From Desulfosarcina ovata subsp. ovata (GTDB lineage: Bacteria; Desulfobacterota; Desulfobacteria; Desulfobacterales; Desulfosarcinaceae): DNA of 64,000 nucleotides. Below the pieces are notes generated by a model. It saw nothing but the letters and a program-made list of their open reading frames with translations, made no database searches and had not been told where the DNA came from. The position numbers were made by a program, and so were the translations under genes. Below are positions 42,889-52,621 of this stretch, in pieces. Every line of letters begins with the position of its first letter. Position 1 is the first letter of the stretch. The DNA is taken from contig NZ_AP021879.1 of assembly GCF_009689005.1 (NCBI RefSeq), positions 1,178,001 through 1,242,000 of the forward strand, given 5' to 3'.

Positions 42889-45800
42889 CTATTCGTCTTC
42901 CCGCCTGCGCCGACGCAGCCCCCAGAAGAAAAGCCCCAGCACCATCAGGACAAACAGCGAGGCCATCCACTGGACACCGGACGAAGTCAGTTCAGTGGTC
43001 TGATCCTGGGTATTCATCTCTTCCATTTTATACCCCTCGACCGACTCGGTGTCTGCCGCAGCGTCCGCCGGAGCAGTATCTTTCTCGGCGTTACGCGCCT
43101 CCGGCGCATCGGCAGGAGGCTGACGACCCGGAACCGCGCTGAGCTGTTCCAGAAGTTCCTGGCGGTCGGTGGTCTGCTGGTCCAGATCCTTGGCTGCCAT
43201 TTTTTCGATGGCCAGTTTGAACTGTTCCACCATTTCCGGTGACAGTACCCCCGGGAGCGAAATGATGTTCACCACCATCTGGTTGAGCATGGGATTGTTG
43301 CAGGTGTGATCGCAGCAGGCCACGCCCTTCTCCACCACATTGAGGGCATACTCGGCAGCCAGTTTCTGTTTGACGGCCTCATCGGGAGTCCAGTACCCTT
43401 TTCTCACCGCCTCCAGCATGCGCGCGGTCATGGACTGGTAGGCCCAGGGGTTGTGGGCATTGAAGAAGGATTCCAGATCTTCGCCGTATTTGTCTTCCAC
43501 GTAGACCTCAAACACCTGCTGCCATTTGGCCGCATCCACGGCCGTCGGCACGGTCACCTGCCAGCCCCACAGGTTCTCGGCGAAATCGGCCATCTGGCGG
43601 GCACCGCCGTAGTTGTCGCGCTTCATGCCTTCGATCCATTGGGGATTCAGATAACGCGTGCGCATCTCCCGGCCAATGGTCTTGGTCACATCCTCGACGG
43701 TCAATTCGTCCTTGCGGCGGTGCAGGGTCACCATGGTGTCCGGCGCCTCGCCCTTGACGTTTTTCACCGCCAGGGACATACCGCCCAGGTACATAAAGAA
43801 GTCATCGGTATCGATGATGCCGATGACATTGGTGGAGCGCGAGTGCACGGCGATGTCCACCCCGCGCAAATTCTCGGTAAACGCACTTTTTACCGGAACG
43901 GCCCAGCGGCCCTGCCCCACGGCGAACTGGGTGCGGTTGAGGTAGACGTTGCTGACGGCATCATCCGCTTCCCACAACCCCGAAGCACCGATCATCTCCG
44001 CGACCCCGTTACCATAGGAGCCGGGCTTTTCGGTAAAGATGCGAAAACGCGACTGGACTTCGGCCTCGTCCGCATCCATGCCCGAGGCGATCAGCGTCTC
44101 CTTGATAGTGGCTTGATTGCGGCTGAGAAAATTATCGATATCGGTCTGAAGCATGGCTTTCTGGACGGCTTCGTCCAGAAAGATCAGCTTGTTGGGAAAC
44201 ATGTCCCGGTAAAGGCCCGATGGGTTGATCAGCACGTCGATGCGCGGCCGGCCCAGTTGCGATCCGGGAATTACCCGACTGCCGGTCACCCGCTCGGTGG
44301 CATCCCAGATTGGCTCCATACCCATCAGGTAGAGAACCGTGCTCTCGTTGACCCCTTCGTTGCGCGTGGTTTCCGTGGCCCAGAGCACCACCCCCACCTT
44401 CTGCGGATAGTGGCCCTCCTTCTTCAATTTCTCGGCGATCATCTGCTCGGCGGCCCGCTTGCCGATCTCCCAGGCCGCCTTGGAAGGCACCTTGGCAGGC
44501 GAGAAGCCGTAAAAGTCCTTCCCCGTCGGGATCGCCGCCAGGTTACGCAATGGATCGTTGCCCTCGCCGGCGGGGACATACTCGCCGCTTAAGCCACGCA
44601 TCAGGTTTTCCATCTCGTGGATTGCTGAGTCGCTGAGATCCCGGGTCACCTGGGAGCGATCGGCCGTGGGATTCTGCTGCAGGATCAGGCGAACCGTCTC
44701 GTCGGCCGCATCCGTATCGTAGGGTTTGCCATAAGTGTGCAGACCGTAGGGCAGCGAGTTGGTATCGATCTCGTGCAGGTAAAGGTGAATCTTTTCCATG
44801 GCCGCATCATCCATGGTGGTGATGGAAAGATCCTTGGCAATCCCGGTCTGCTCCACCAGGCGCATGATCTGCCGCATGTATTCCTCGGCGGTCTCACTGC
44901 CGTTGGCATGGGCGATCTCATACTGGTGAAAGAGATCGTGGATCTGCCGGTATTCATGGTGCAGGTCGGCCTCCTTCATGGGCGGTGTCAGATGGTCGAG
45001 AATCACGCCGCGCCCCCGGCGCTTGGCCTCAATGCCCTCCCCGATGTCATCCACGATGTAGGGGTAGAGGTTGGGAATCACGCCGGACATGATCTCGGGC
45101 GGGTCCCAGGGTGCCAGTCCGGCCTGCTTGCCGGGCAGCCACTCATAGGTGGCGTGGGTGCCCAGGTGAATCATGGCGTCGGCATGGAACTTCTCCGACA
45201 GCCACAGGTAGGCGGCAATGTACTGGTGGTGGGGGTAGAGGGTGGTGTCATGGTAGAGTTTCATGGGGTCGTCGGTCCAGCCGCGGGCCGGTTCGGGCAG
45301 CAGCACCACATTGCCCAGTTTGACCATGGGGAAGACCAGCCGGCCGTCCTTGGTCATGATCGTACAATCCTCCGCCCGCCCCCACTGATCGAGCACCGGC
45401 TTGCGGAACGCCTCGGGCAGCCGGTTGAACCAGGTCTGGTATTCGGCCAGGGAGATGGTTTCCGCCTCACCGGCAGCCAGCAAGGCGTCCAGTTCGCCGG
45501 GAGCCCAAGAGCCGACGTTGCGGGCACCATCTAATATCCATTGCTGGATTTTCTCCTCGGTGAGCGCATCCGGTCTCTTTATGGCGTAGCCCTCTTTTTG
45601 CATGCGAGTCAGGATGAACTGCAGGCTGCGGAACACATTCAGGTAGGCGGCGGCGATGTTCTGCTTGCCCTGGCTGTGGTTGTAGTAGATGATGGCGACT
45701 TTCTTCTTTTCGTTGGGCATGCGTTGCAGGGCAGCCCATTTATTCAGGCGCGGGATGAGAAAATCGATGGTCTCCTGGATGGTTTCGTAAACAAAGAGGT

Positions 45801-46839
45801 GCCGACCGGTCTCCTTGTCAACAATCTCCTTCTTGCCGATCAGGACGGTCGGTTCGATGGCACCCGAAAACTCGGGCGTGGCCACGGCCCACACGGTTTC
45901 CATGGGCCCCAGCCCCACATCGCTTTTCCGCCAGGCCTCAATGGTTTCCGCATAGGGCCGGATCACATTGAAGACGGGCACGTTCAGGGCAGCCAGGGCC
46001 GAGCGGATACCATCGTTGATGCCGGATGAGAACTTCATGCTGAAGGCCAGGATCATATCCACCGGTGATTGGCCGGATACCGGTTTGAGGTAGCGATCGA
46101 AAATCGGCTGCACCGGTCCGAAACAGGGCAGCACATTGAACCCGGCGTTCTCCAACTGCCGGATCAAATCATCGGCGGCCTCCACCTGCCCCTCCTTCAG
46201 GGTGGTCCCGTAGAAGAGGATACCGACACGCGGATGGCTGGAGTCATAATCCTGGCGAGCGGCATCCCACTGATTGAACGCGGCCAGATTCTCATACAGC
46301 CTGGGCGCGTCCGGATGGTGGATGCAGACGTCGGGGACCTTCTCCAGCGGCCTGAAGGAAACCGACGCATCCACATGCCGGTTCACGGCCAGGCGGACCA
46401 TGTTAATCAGGTTAGTCACGCTGCGATGGTGATAGTAATCCATGATCGTCGCATCGAAACAAAAGCCCTTTTTGGTCAGATCCTCGGGATCCCCGGCACG
46501 GTTGAGGGCATATACCATGCGCCCATCCATGAGCCCCTCATCAACCATGTAGTCGGCCAACTGCGTCATCATCACGTTGACGAGCACCACCTTCGAATCG
46601 GCAATAAATGATTTCGCCGCAGGGTCGCCGGTCAAATCGGCGAGGGTAAAATAACGGACCTGGAGGGATGCCGGCAAATCCACTTGCTTGACGGCCTGGT
46701 AAACCTGGTAGCTGTTGATGTCCACTTCCAGGATGGTTATCTGCGCGCCCTCGGCGGACAGCGGTACCAGGATGAGAATACCTGAGGCAATCAGGCATCC
46801 TATCGTCCGGCCCCATGACTGAAGCCATCTCCATCTCAT
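42889..46839 (-). CDS. Exported, membrane-anchored CobN-like chelatase 1 (HmuS-like)
   Basis: A 1316-residue protein of the CobN/BchH class with a signal peptide (IGCLIASGILILVPLSAEGA) and a C-terminal membrane helix (SLFVLMVLGLFFWGLRRRRR), so the body faces the periplasm. Cytoplasmic CobN has neither. Family motifs: YYNHSQGKQNIAAAYLN, GTHATYEWLPGKQAG (family form HGTxEW, here HAT), VDDIGEGIEAKRRGRGV and CCDHTCNNPM. A linker of about 80 residues precedes the anchor. CobN inserts Co into hydrogenobyrinate diamide with CobST; HmuS relatives with this architecture act on heme. The substrate here is probably a corrinoid or another tetrapyrrole. Confidence 0.93.
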   Translation of the reverse strand: MRWRWLQSWGRTIGCLIASGILILVPLSAEGAQITILEVDINSYQVYQAVKQVDLPASLQVRYFTLADLTGDPAAKSFIADSKVVLVNVMMTQLADYMVDEGLMDGRMVYALNRAGDPEDLTKKGFCFDATIMDYYHHRSVTNLINMVRLAVNRHVDASVSFRPLEKVPDVCIHHPDAPRLYENLAAFNQWDAARQDYDSSHPRVGILFYGTTLKEGQVEAADDLIRQLENAGFNVLPCFGPVQPIFDRYLKPVSGQSPVDMILAFSMKFSSGINDGIRSALAALNVPVFNVIRPYAETIEAWRKSDVGLGPMETVWAVATPEFSGAIEPTVLIGKKEIVDKETGRHLFVYETIQETIDFLIPRLNKWAALQRMPNEKKKVAIIYYNHSQGKQNIAAAYLNVFRSLQFILTRMQKEGYAIKRPDALTEEKIQQWILDGARNVGSWAPGELDALLAAGEAETISLAEYQTWFNRLPEAFRKPVLDQWGRAEDCTIMTKDGRLVFPMVKLGNVVLLPEPARGWTDDPMKLYHDTTLYPHHQYIAAYLWLSEKFHADAMIHLGTHATYEWLPGKQAGLAPWDPPEIMSGVIPNLYPYIVDDIGEGIEAKRRGRGVILDHLTPPMKEADLHHEYRQIHDLFHQYEIAHANGSETAEEYMRQIMRLVEQTGIAKDLSITTMDDAAMEKIHLYLHEIDTNSLPYGLHTYGKPYDTDAADETVRLILQQNPTADRSQVTRDLSDSAIHEMENLMRGLSGEYVPAGEGNDPLRNLAAIPTGKDFYGFSPAKVPSKAAWEIGKRAAEQMIAEKLKKEGHYPQKVGVVLWATETTRNEGVNESTVLYLMGMEPIWDATERVTGSRVIPGSQLGRPRIDVLINPSGLYRDMFPNKLIFLDEAVQKAMLQTDIDNFLSRNQATIKETLIASGMDADEAEVQSRFRIFTEKPGSYGNGVAEMIGASGLWEADDAVSNVYLNRTQFAVGQGRWAVPVKSAFTENLRGVDIAVHSRSTNVIGIIDTDDFFMYLGGMSLAVKNVKGEAPDTMVTLHRRKDELTVEDVTKTIGREMRTRYLNPQWIEGMKRDNYGGARQMADFAENLWGWQVTVPTAVDAAKWQQVFEVYVEDKYGEDLESFFNAHNPWAYQSMTARMLEAVRKGYWTPDEAVKQKLAAEYALNVVEKGVACCDHTCNNPMLNQMVVNIISLPGVLSPEMVEQFKLAIEKMAAKDLDQQTTDRQELLEQLSAVPGRQPPADAPEARNAEKDTAPADAAADTESVEGYKMEEMNTQDQTTELTSSGVQWMASLFVLMVLGLFFWGLRRRRREDE

Positions 46840-46970
46840 TGTATTATTTCCCTAATTTGCAGTTATAGGCACGTTAATGGCGCCCTGGGGTAAAGAAGAC
46901 GAATCGAAGGCGCCTCGCTTCATCCTCTGCCCCAGTTCTCGGCTGCCGCTCCACAGTTTGCGGCTATGCA
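46840..46970. other. Short intergenic region with hairpins between the two chelatase genes
   Basis: It contains CTGGGG...CCCCAG enclosing an imperfect stem around GGCGCC and, close to 46971, CAGTTTG...CAAACTG. There is no U-run, so this is more likely an RNA-processing or partial attenuation site than a terminator. No gene was seen. Confidence 0.45.
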
Positions 46971-49900
46971 TCAAACTGTTATCCGTTTATACCCGGCGAA
47001 CAGAAGCAACAGAATGCCGAAGACAATCGCCATCACCTGCCAGGCCGAACCTGAAGAGGCCACGCTGGTCCGGTCCAATTTTTCTTCAACCATCTCAAAT
47101 CCTTCAATGTTTTCCCCTTGGGTAGCGGCCTTGACATCTTCATTTTTTTGAATCTCTTTGACGGTTGTCTCCAGATTCCGGCGTACCTGCTGATGGTCGG
47201 CAATTTGTTCTTCCAGGGTTTTCCCGCTGGCCTTGGCCAGGGTAGTTTTAAACTGGTCCATCTGTTTGGGGGTTAACAGCCCTGCCAGGGACAGGAAATT
47301 GGTCACATAATTCTGGAACATGGGATTGTTGCAGGTATGCTCGCAGCAGGCCACGCCTTTTTCGATCACGTTGAGGGCAAAGGTGCGGGCAATCTCTTTT
47401 TTCATCTCTTCAGGAGCTTTCCAATACGCTTTCCTGTCCGCTTCCAGCATACGGGCCGATATGGATTGCAGGGCCCAGGGGTTGTTGTTGTCAAAGAACG
47501 CTTTGAGATCCTGTCCGTATTTGTCCTGGATATAGACATGGTAAATCTCTTCCCACTGGGTATTGCTCACCGCCCAGGGAGAGGTGACCTGGAACCCCCA
47601 CAGGTATTCCACAAACTTATCCATGGCCCTGGCCCCGGAATAGCCGTCCTGTTTCATCCCCTTGATCCATTCAGGATTCAGGTACCGGGTCCTCAATGCC
47701 TTTCCGATGGCCTTGGGAAGATCCTCAATGGATACGGATTTTCCGTCCTTCATATTGGCCACCACGGTCTCAGGAAAACTGCCGGTCTGATGTTTGACTG
47801 CCAGGGACAGTCCGCCTAAGAAAGCAAACACATCATCGTTGTCCAGCATGTTGTACACGTTGGAAGACAGGGTGTGCATGGTCATCTTTACATCGTCAAG
47901 ATTGGCTTTATATCCGCTTTTCAGGGGTTTGCCCCAGATATTGTTCCCATAGGCATAAGAGTAATGGTGAATAAACACGTCGGCGATTTCCGTATCATCC
48001 TCCCATGTCCCGCTGTTGGGAATCAGTTCCTGCAGTGCATGGGAATAGGCCCCGGGCATGGGTGCAAAGACCCTGGCCCTGCTTAAATCAGCGGCCTGCT
48101 CCGGTGTATACCCGTTCTCAATCAGGGCGGCTTCGATTTTCTGATTGTGGACAGCTATAAAATTTTCTACGTCTTTCATGGACGAAGCCATCCGGACAGC
48201 CCGGTCCATGAGCTTGATCAGCTTGGCATAGCAGTCCCTGAACAACCCGGATGACTGGACCAGTACATCGATCCTGGGCCGCTTGAGCATTTTCCCGGGA
48301 ATCACGGCAATATCCACTACCTGGTCTTTATTGTCCCATACCGGTGTAATCCCCAGAAGATAAAATGCAGCGGCAACACTTGCCCCTTCGTTTCTTTGCA
48401 GTTCCGTGCTCCAGAGGATCAGGCCCAGTTTTTCAGGATAGGTATCGTGCGCTTCCCGGTAAGTTTGAATCATCTCATCGGCCAGTTTTTTGCCCATGGC
48501 CCAGGCTTCTTTGGAAGGAACCTTGTCAATGTTGAATCCGTAAAAATTTTTCCCCGTGGGAACGGCATCCGGGTTCCGGACCGGGTCGTTTCCTTCGGCC
48601 GGCGCAATATACCCGCCGGCCAGTGCCTTGATAAGGGAGGACATCTCACTTTTTCCGCATACCTGAATCCGTGATTTCATCTCAAGGGAATCGATTTCAG
48701 GGCTGGCCTCACACATGGCCTGGTTCAGGTCTTCAAGGGGCCGGCCGGCCGGGGAGACGCCAAAGGTATGAAGTCCGTAAGGGATCAGGGTTTCGGACAG
48801 TTCAAGAATGTAGTGTTCCACCGCTTCCACCACATGATCGTTGATTTCATCGAATCCCAGGTCCTTGTGGATGCCAAGCGCCTTGGTCTGCTCCTCGACT
48901 GCCTTGAATTTCTCCTTTGCTAAAAGCGGATCTATTTTCTCAGCCTCATGGAAACTGTCGATCAGGGCGGTCAATTTTCTGTATTCCATATAGGTCCCGC
49001 CCTTTTTCAGCGGCGGAACCAAATGATCGATGATCACGCCCCGGCCCCTTCGTTTGGCCTGGATGCCTTCCCCCACATTATCCACAATATAGGGATAAAT
49101 ATTGGGGATATCCTGGATCAGCACATCCGGCGGGTCTGTCAAGGCAAGGCCGGTCTGCTTGCCCGGAAGCCATTCATGGGTACCGTGTTTGCCCAAGCTG
49201 ATAATGGCGTCGGCCTGAAATCCTTTTTTCAGCCACAGGTAAAAGGCAATGTACTGATGATGGGGATAGATCTTGGGATCATGGTACAGTTTCTGGGCGT
49301 CTTCTCCGAATCCCCGGGAGGGCTGGGGCATGACAATGAGATTTCCCAAGTCAATTCTTGGGATAATGATATTGCCGTCCTTGATCATGATATCGGATGC
49401 TTCCGGTTGCCCCCACTGCGCAATTACTTTGTCTTTAAATTCCTGGGGCAGTTCGTCAAACCATTTTCTGTATTGGAATACCGGTAGTTTGATCACGGAT
49501 TTTTCGGCAATCAGCCTGTCAAGCTCCCCCGGGGCCCACGACCCCACATTCCTGGCCCCAAGCAGGATTCTCTCTTTGACCGTTCCTTCGGAGAAATCAT
49601 CTCCTTTAATGCCATACCCCTGGTTTTTCAGTTCCATGATAATTTCGGACATGGACTTAAAGCAGTTCATATAGCTGCCGCCGATATTCTGTTTCCCGGG
49701 CGGATGGTTCCAGTAAAGCAGGGCAATTCTTTTCTCGGAGTTGGGCGTTGTCTTCAGATTGTGCCAGGCCTGGATCCGTTTGATGAGAAATGCCACTTGG
49801 TCCGGCAGGGCTACCCGGTCGTAAATCACTTCGGTCATCCCCTTGAGCCGGGCAGGGGTTTTGCCCCCCACCAGGGTGGGTTCAATCCCGCCGTTCTGTT

Positions 49901-50870
49901 CCGGGATGCAGACCTGCCAGGCCGTACGCAGGGTGGAGATCCCGGTATCGGATTTTTTCCACTGGCCGATGGTGATGCTGTGGGCCTCCAGGGGAATGAA
50001 AATCGGGGCGTTCATGCTGGAAAGGATCCGGCCGGTTTCTTCGGGAAATCCCCGTAAAAACCGGAATGAGAACCCTAACACCGCGTCCACCCGGGAATGG
50101 CCTGTGTCATCCAGGAAAAAGGATTTCAGGGACTCATGGTAAGGGGGTTTGCCGAACACGGGCAGGGCGTTGATTCCGTTTTGTTCAAGAGGAGCAACGA
50201 TTTGGCCTTCCAGCTTGCCGCTTTCTTTGACGGCGGATGAGCGGTTGGTGTGGATGCCTACCCAGAAGCTGTTTTCCTTATATTTTCCTGATTTTTTATA
50301 CCAGTCAAAATAGGCGGCGAAATCCTTGAACACGGTTTCGATGTCCGGATGAAAAATACCGGCATCCGGCAGCACAAAGGGCTTTTCGTAAGCGACATCC
50401 ATTCCCTTGGCCGACAGAACCATGAGAATCAGATTTTTTAGGTTTTCTGCGGTTGGGGGCTGAAAATAGGCCTCGGTCCGGATATCCGGTTTGATTCCTT
50501 TTTTTTCCAGTTCCCGGGCAAGATACCCGCACCGCAGGCTGTGGATCTCATTTTCTCCTTTTCCCGGGATAGACGCCAGAAACTGGTCGGTTTCCCGTTT
50601 CATGAAGTCTGCCAGGATGATGTCCCCCGGACGGATATCCTCCTTATGGAGTCTCCCGGTACGAAGCTCCCAGTCCGTGAAAAGTTCAAAGCGGCAGTGC
50701 TCACCGATATCCGGCCTTTCGGACAATTTCTTGACGGCTTTTGCCGTGGCAATGGTGTCCCTGGAACTGATAATAAAAACCAGGCGGACCTTATTTTCCT
50801 TGCAGTCAATGGGGAACGGGAACAGAAGACAAAAAGTGATCATCAGGCAGAATACCTTAATCGATTTCAC
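46971..50870 (-). CDS. Exported, membrane-anchored CobN-like chelatase 2 (HmuS-like)
   Basis: A 1299-residue paralogue of chelatase 1, colinear throughout. It has a signal peptide (VFCLMITFCLLFPFPIDC) and a C-terminal helix (WQVMAIVFGILLLLFAGY). Motifs: YWNHPPGKQNIGGSYMN, GKHGTHEWLPGKQTG (family-like HG.xEW), VDNVGEGIQAKRRGRGV and CCEHTCNNPM. The sequence differs a lot from copy 1 and the DNA is less GC-rich, which suggests separate acquisition rather than recent duplication. It overlaps the DUF2149 gene by 14 bases. Probably works on the tetrapyrrole brought in by the TonB receptor of the same operon. Confidence 0.93.
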   Translation of the reverse strand: MKSIKVFCLMITFCLLFPFPIDCKENKVRLVFIISSRDTIATAKAVKKLSERPDIGEHCRFELFTDWELRTGRLHKEDIRPGDIILADFMKRETDQFLASIPGKGENEIHSLRCGYLARELEKKGIKPDIRTEAYFQPPTAENLKNLILMVLSAKGMDVAYEKPFVLPDAGIFHPDIETVFKDFAAYFDWYKKSGKYKENSFWVGIHTNRSSAVKESGKLEGQIVAPLEQNGINALPVFGKPPYHESLKSFFLDDTGHSRVDAVLGFSFRFLRGFPEETGRILSSMNAPIFIPLEAHSITIGQWKKSDTGISTLRTAWQVCIPEQNGGIEPTLVGGKTPARLKGMTEVIYDRVALPDQVAFLIKRIQAWHNLKTTPNSEKRIALLYWNHPPGKQNIGGSYMNCFKSMSEIIMELKNQGYGIKGDDFSEGTVKERILLGARNVGSWAPGELDRLIAEKSVIKLPVFQYRKWFDELPQEFKDKVIAQWGQPEASDIMIKDGNIIIPRIDLGNLIVMPQPSRGFGEDAQKLYHDPKIYPHHQYIAFYLWLKKGFQADAIISLGKHGTHEWLPGKQTGLALTDPPDVLIQDIPNIYPYIVDNVGEGIQAKRRGRGVIIDHLVPPLKKGGTYMEYRKLTALIDSFHEAEKIDPLLAKEKFKAVEEQTKALGIHKDLGFDEINDHVVEAVEHYILELSETLIPYGLHTFGVSPAGRPLEDLNQAMCEASPEIDSLEMKSRIQVCGKSEMSSLIKALAGGYIAPAEGNDPVRNPDAVPTGKNFYGFNIDKVPSKEAWAMGKKLADEMIQTYREAHDTYPEKLGLILWSTELQRNEGASVAAAFYLLGITPVWDNKDQVVDIAVIPGKMLKRPRIDVLVQSSGLFRDCYAKLIKLMDRAVRMASSMKDVENFIAVHNQKIEAALIENGYTPEQAADLSRARVFAPMPGAYSHALQELIPNSGTWEDDTEIADVFIHHYSYAYGNNIWGKPLKSGYKANLDDVKMTMHTLSSNVYNMLDNDDVFAFLGGLSLAVKHQTGSFPETVVANMKDGKSVSIEDLPKAIGKALRTRYLNPEWIKGMKQDGYSGARAMDKFVEYLWGFQVTSPWAVSNTQWEEIYHVYIQDKYGQDLKAFFDNNNPWALQSISARMLEADRKAYWKAPEEMKKEIARTFALNVIEKGVACCEHTCNNPMFQNYVTNFLSLAGLLTPKQMDQFKTTLAKASGKTLEEQIADHQQVRRNLETTVKEIQKNEDVKAATQGENIEGFEMVEEKLDRTSVASSGSAWQVMAIVFGILLLLFAGYKRITV

Positions 50871-51216
50871 TGATCTTTTCCTCGGGAATATAGACGATCC
50901 TGCCGTTTTTCAGCTGGTAGGCCGTGCCGAGCTTGAACCCTTCGTCTCCGCCCACCCGTTTGTTGGTCACTTTTTTGACTTTGATGTCCTTTCCTTTTTT
51001 GGTGATGATCTGCCACTGGTCCTTTACCTTTTTCATGACCGTGATTTCACTGTCCGGGTTAAAAAAATCAAGCACCTGAAAGGTGGACATCAGTGTCAGC
51101 AGCAGGGCCACGATAAAAACAAGGGAGACGTCAAACAGGTTGGCCACACCGTTGAGAGGTTCCTCATGCCTGGATTTAAGCAAGGTGGCCTGGCGGCTTT
51201 TTTTTACGTATTTCAT
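50857..51216 (-). CDS. DUF2149 protein (HmuU-like), set 2
   Basis: A 119-residue protein with one membrane helix (LFDVSLVFIVALLLTLMSTF) and the exported motif IITKKGKDIKVKKVTNK, colinear with the set 1 copy. It overlaps the channel gene by 4 bases and chelatase 2 by 14. The predicted role is the ExbD-like partner of the channel. Confidence 0.87.
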   Translation of the reverse strand: MKYVKKSRQATLLKSRHEEPLNGVANLFDVSLVFIVALLLTLMSTFQVLDFFNPDSEITVMKKVKDQWQIITKKGKDIKVKKVTNKRVGGDEGFKLGTAYQLKNGRIVYIPEEKISEID

Positions 51217-51860
51217 AGGGTCTCCCCGGCTGGGCCGCCTTTATCGGACGCCTTGACCATGGCTTCGGTGATCAGGTTGATTCTTCGCATGTCTTCAAGC
51301 ATCCACTGCTCCTTGATCACTGTAAAAAAATGCGCGCTGATGCCAAGAAAAATGCCCACCACCGTAGTGGTAAAGGCCAGAATCAGGCTGGACGACAACT
51401 GGCTCATGTTTCCCTGAGCCAAGCCTGCAAGACCGGTCCCCATAGGAATCAGGGTACCCATAAGCCCCAAACTCGGGCCGATGCGGACAATCAGCCGTAT
51501 CCGGTCAACCCCTTTTAAAAGAGCGTTTTCCTTTTTCTGGTTCAGGTCCTCAATTTGCTCCTCTTTCAGGCAGGAAGACCGCTTGAGTATGTTTTCCAGG
51601 TTTGATGCATAGGTTACGATGTGTACCGGCAGAGCTGCGCAAACATTATCCGGCAGCCTGCCCATTTTCTGGATATTTTCCAAAAATTCGGATAAGGGCC
51701 GGTCCAGTTTCATTTTTTTTCTTTTGACCCATTCGCCGAAAAAGCCGCCGGTATAGATAAATAGCCACAGACAAAGCAAAATGAGCAACGCCACCACAGG
51801 GACAAGCAGTGCGGTTGAAATCGTGTACAAGGTGGTCTGGAAAATATTGAAAATGGTCAT
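51213..51860 (-). CDS. MotA/TolQ/ExbB-like proton channel (HmuT-like), set 2
   Basis: A 215-residue protein with an N-terminal helix (ALLVPVVALLILLCLWLFIYTGG) and the motif GPSLGLMGTLIPMGTGLAGL followed by FTTTVVGIFLGISAHFF. It is colinear with the set 1 copy and overlaps genes on both sides by 4 bases. It could energise chelatase 2, the TonB receptor, or both; no tonB gene is seen in the operon. Confidence 0.92.
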   Translation of the reverse strand: MTIFNIFQTTLYTISTALLVPVVALLILLCLWLFIYTGGFFGEWVKRKKMKLDRPLSEFLENIQKMGRLPDNVCAALPVHIVTYASNLENILKRSSCLKEEQIEDLNQKKENALLKGVDRIRLIVRIGPSLGLMGTLIPMGTGLAGLAQGNMSQLSSSLILAFTTTVVGIFLGISAHFFTVIKEQWMLEDMRRINLITEAMVKASDKGGPAGETL

Positions 51861-52609
51861 GGTTGATCTGCTTTCGAAAAATAGGAACGGTAAAAACCGA
51901 CACAGCCGAAAACAAAAGCCGTGCCGGCCAGCAGCACCAGGGGTTTGCCCTGAATGTGTCCGATGGGGTTGTTGGAACCTGCCATGGCAAAAGCGGCTTT
52001 AATTTCAGGATAAATGGGGGCCACAAGGATCGTTAAAACAAAATATAATGAAACAAGCACCATACAGATCCCTAAAAAGGTATCCATGGACTGTATCCAG
52101 TTGGCAAACAGGGTGATGACCAACAAAGTGATCAGGATAAAGCCGAGGAAACAGGCGAAAAGAACAGCCGTCGTCATAGCCGGGGCCAGGGGAAATAAAG
52201 AGAACGCCAGGGTCAGGTTAAGCAGAATCACGGTGGCACATACCGGGCAGGGGGTGATCAAAAGCAGAACTGCCTTAAGCTGGGCGTGTTGGTGACTGGC
52301 CGGTGTTTGAATCAGCAGCCGGATGCCCCATGCCAGAAGCCCTGCGGCCAGAATGAAATGCAGAATCATTCCGTATTTGAGGACATTGGCCAATCTGTCC
52401 AGGTAATCCAGCAGATTCAGGCCGGTCACCAGAAAATGTATTCCCAGGAACAAAAGCAGATAGGTCAGGACAGACCCTGCAAAAAAGGCCCATTTTTTTC
52501 TTTTTGAAATAGCGGGGTGGTTCATCTGTGAACCAAGGCCCACGCCGATTTTAATGCCGAACACCAGGAAGGCGGCCAGAATTCCGCTCATCCACAATTG
52601 TTTGATCAT
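51857..52609 (-). CDS. DUF2162 membrane protein (HmuV-like), set 2
   Basis: The ATG at 52609 is preferred (GGAAAG just upstream); an in-frame TTG at 52621 would add four residues. The 250-residue product has about seven membrane helices and the Cys motif LLITPCPVCATVILL shared with set 1. It starts right after the TonB receptor gene and overlaps the channel gene by 4 bases. Confidence 0.87.
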   Translation of the reverse strand: MIKQLWMSGILAAFLVFGIKIGVGLGSQMNHPAISKRKKWAFFAGSVLTYLLLFLGIHFLVTGLNLLDYLDRLANVLKYGMILHFILAAGLLAWGIRLLIQTPASHQHAQLKAVLLLITPCPVCATVILLNLTLAFSLFPLAPAMTTAVLFACFLGFILITLLVITLFANWIQSMDTFLGICMVLVSLYFVLTILVAPIYPEIKAAFAMAGSNNPIGHIQGKPLVLLAGTAFVFGCVGFYRSYFSKADQP

Positions 52610-52621
52610 ATGACTTTCCAA

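Noticed and set aside
46877-46990. A fifth copy of the AAGGC/AACGC palindromic element between the chelatase genes
   Set aside because: It contains GAAGGCG and a hairpin, but no AACGC partner and the order of arms does not match.
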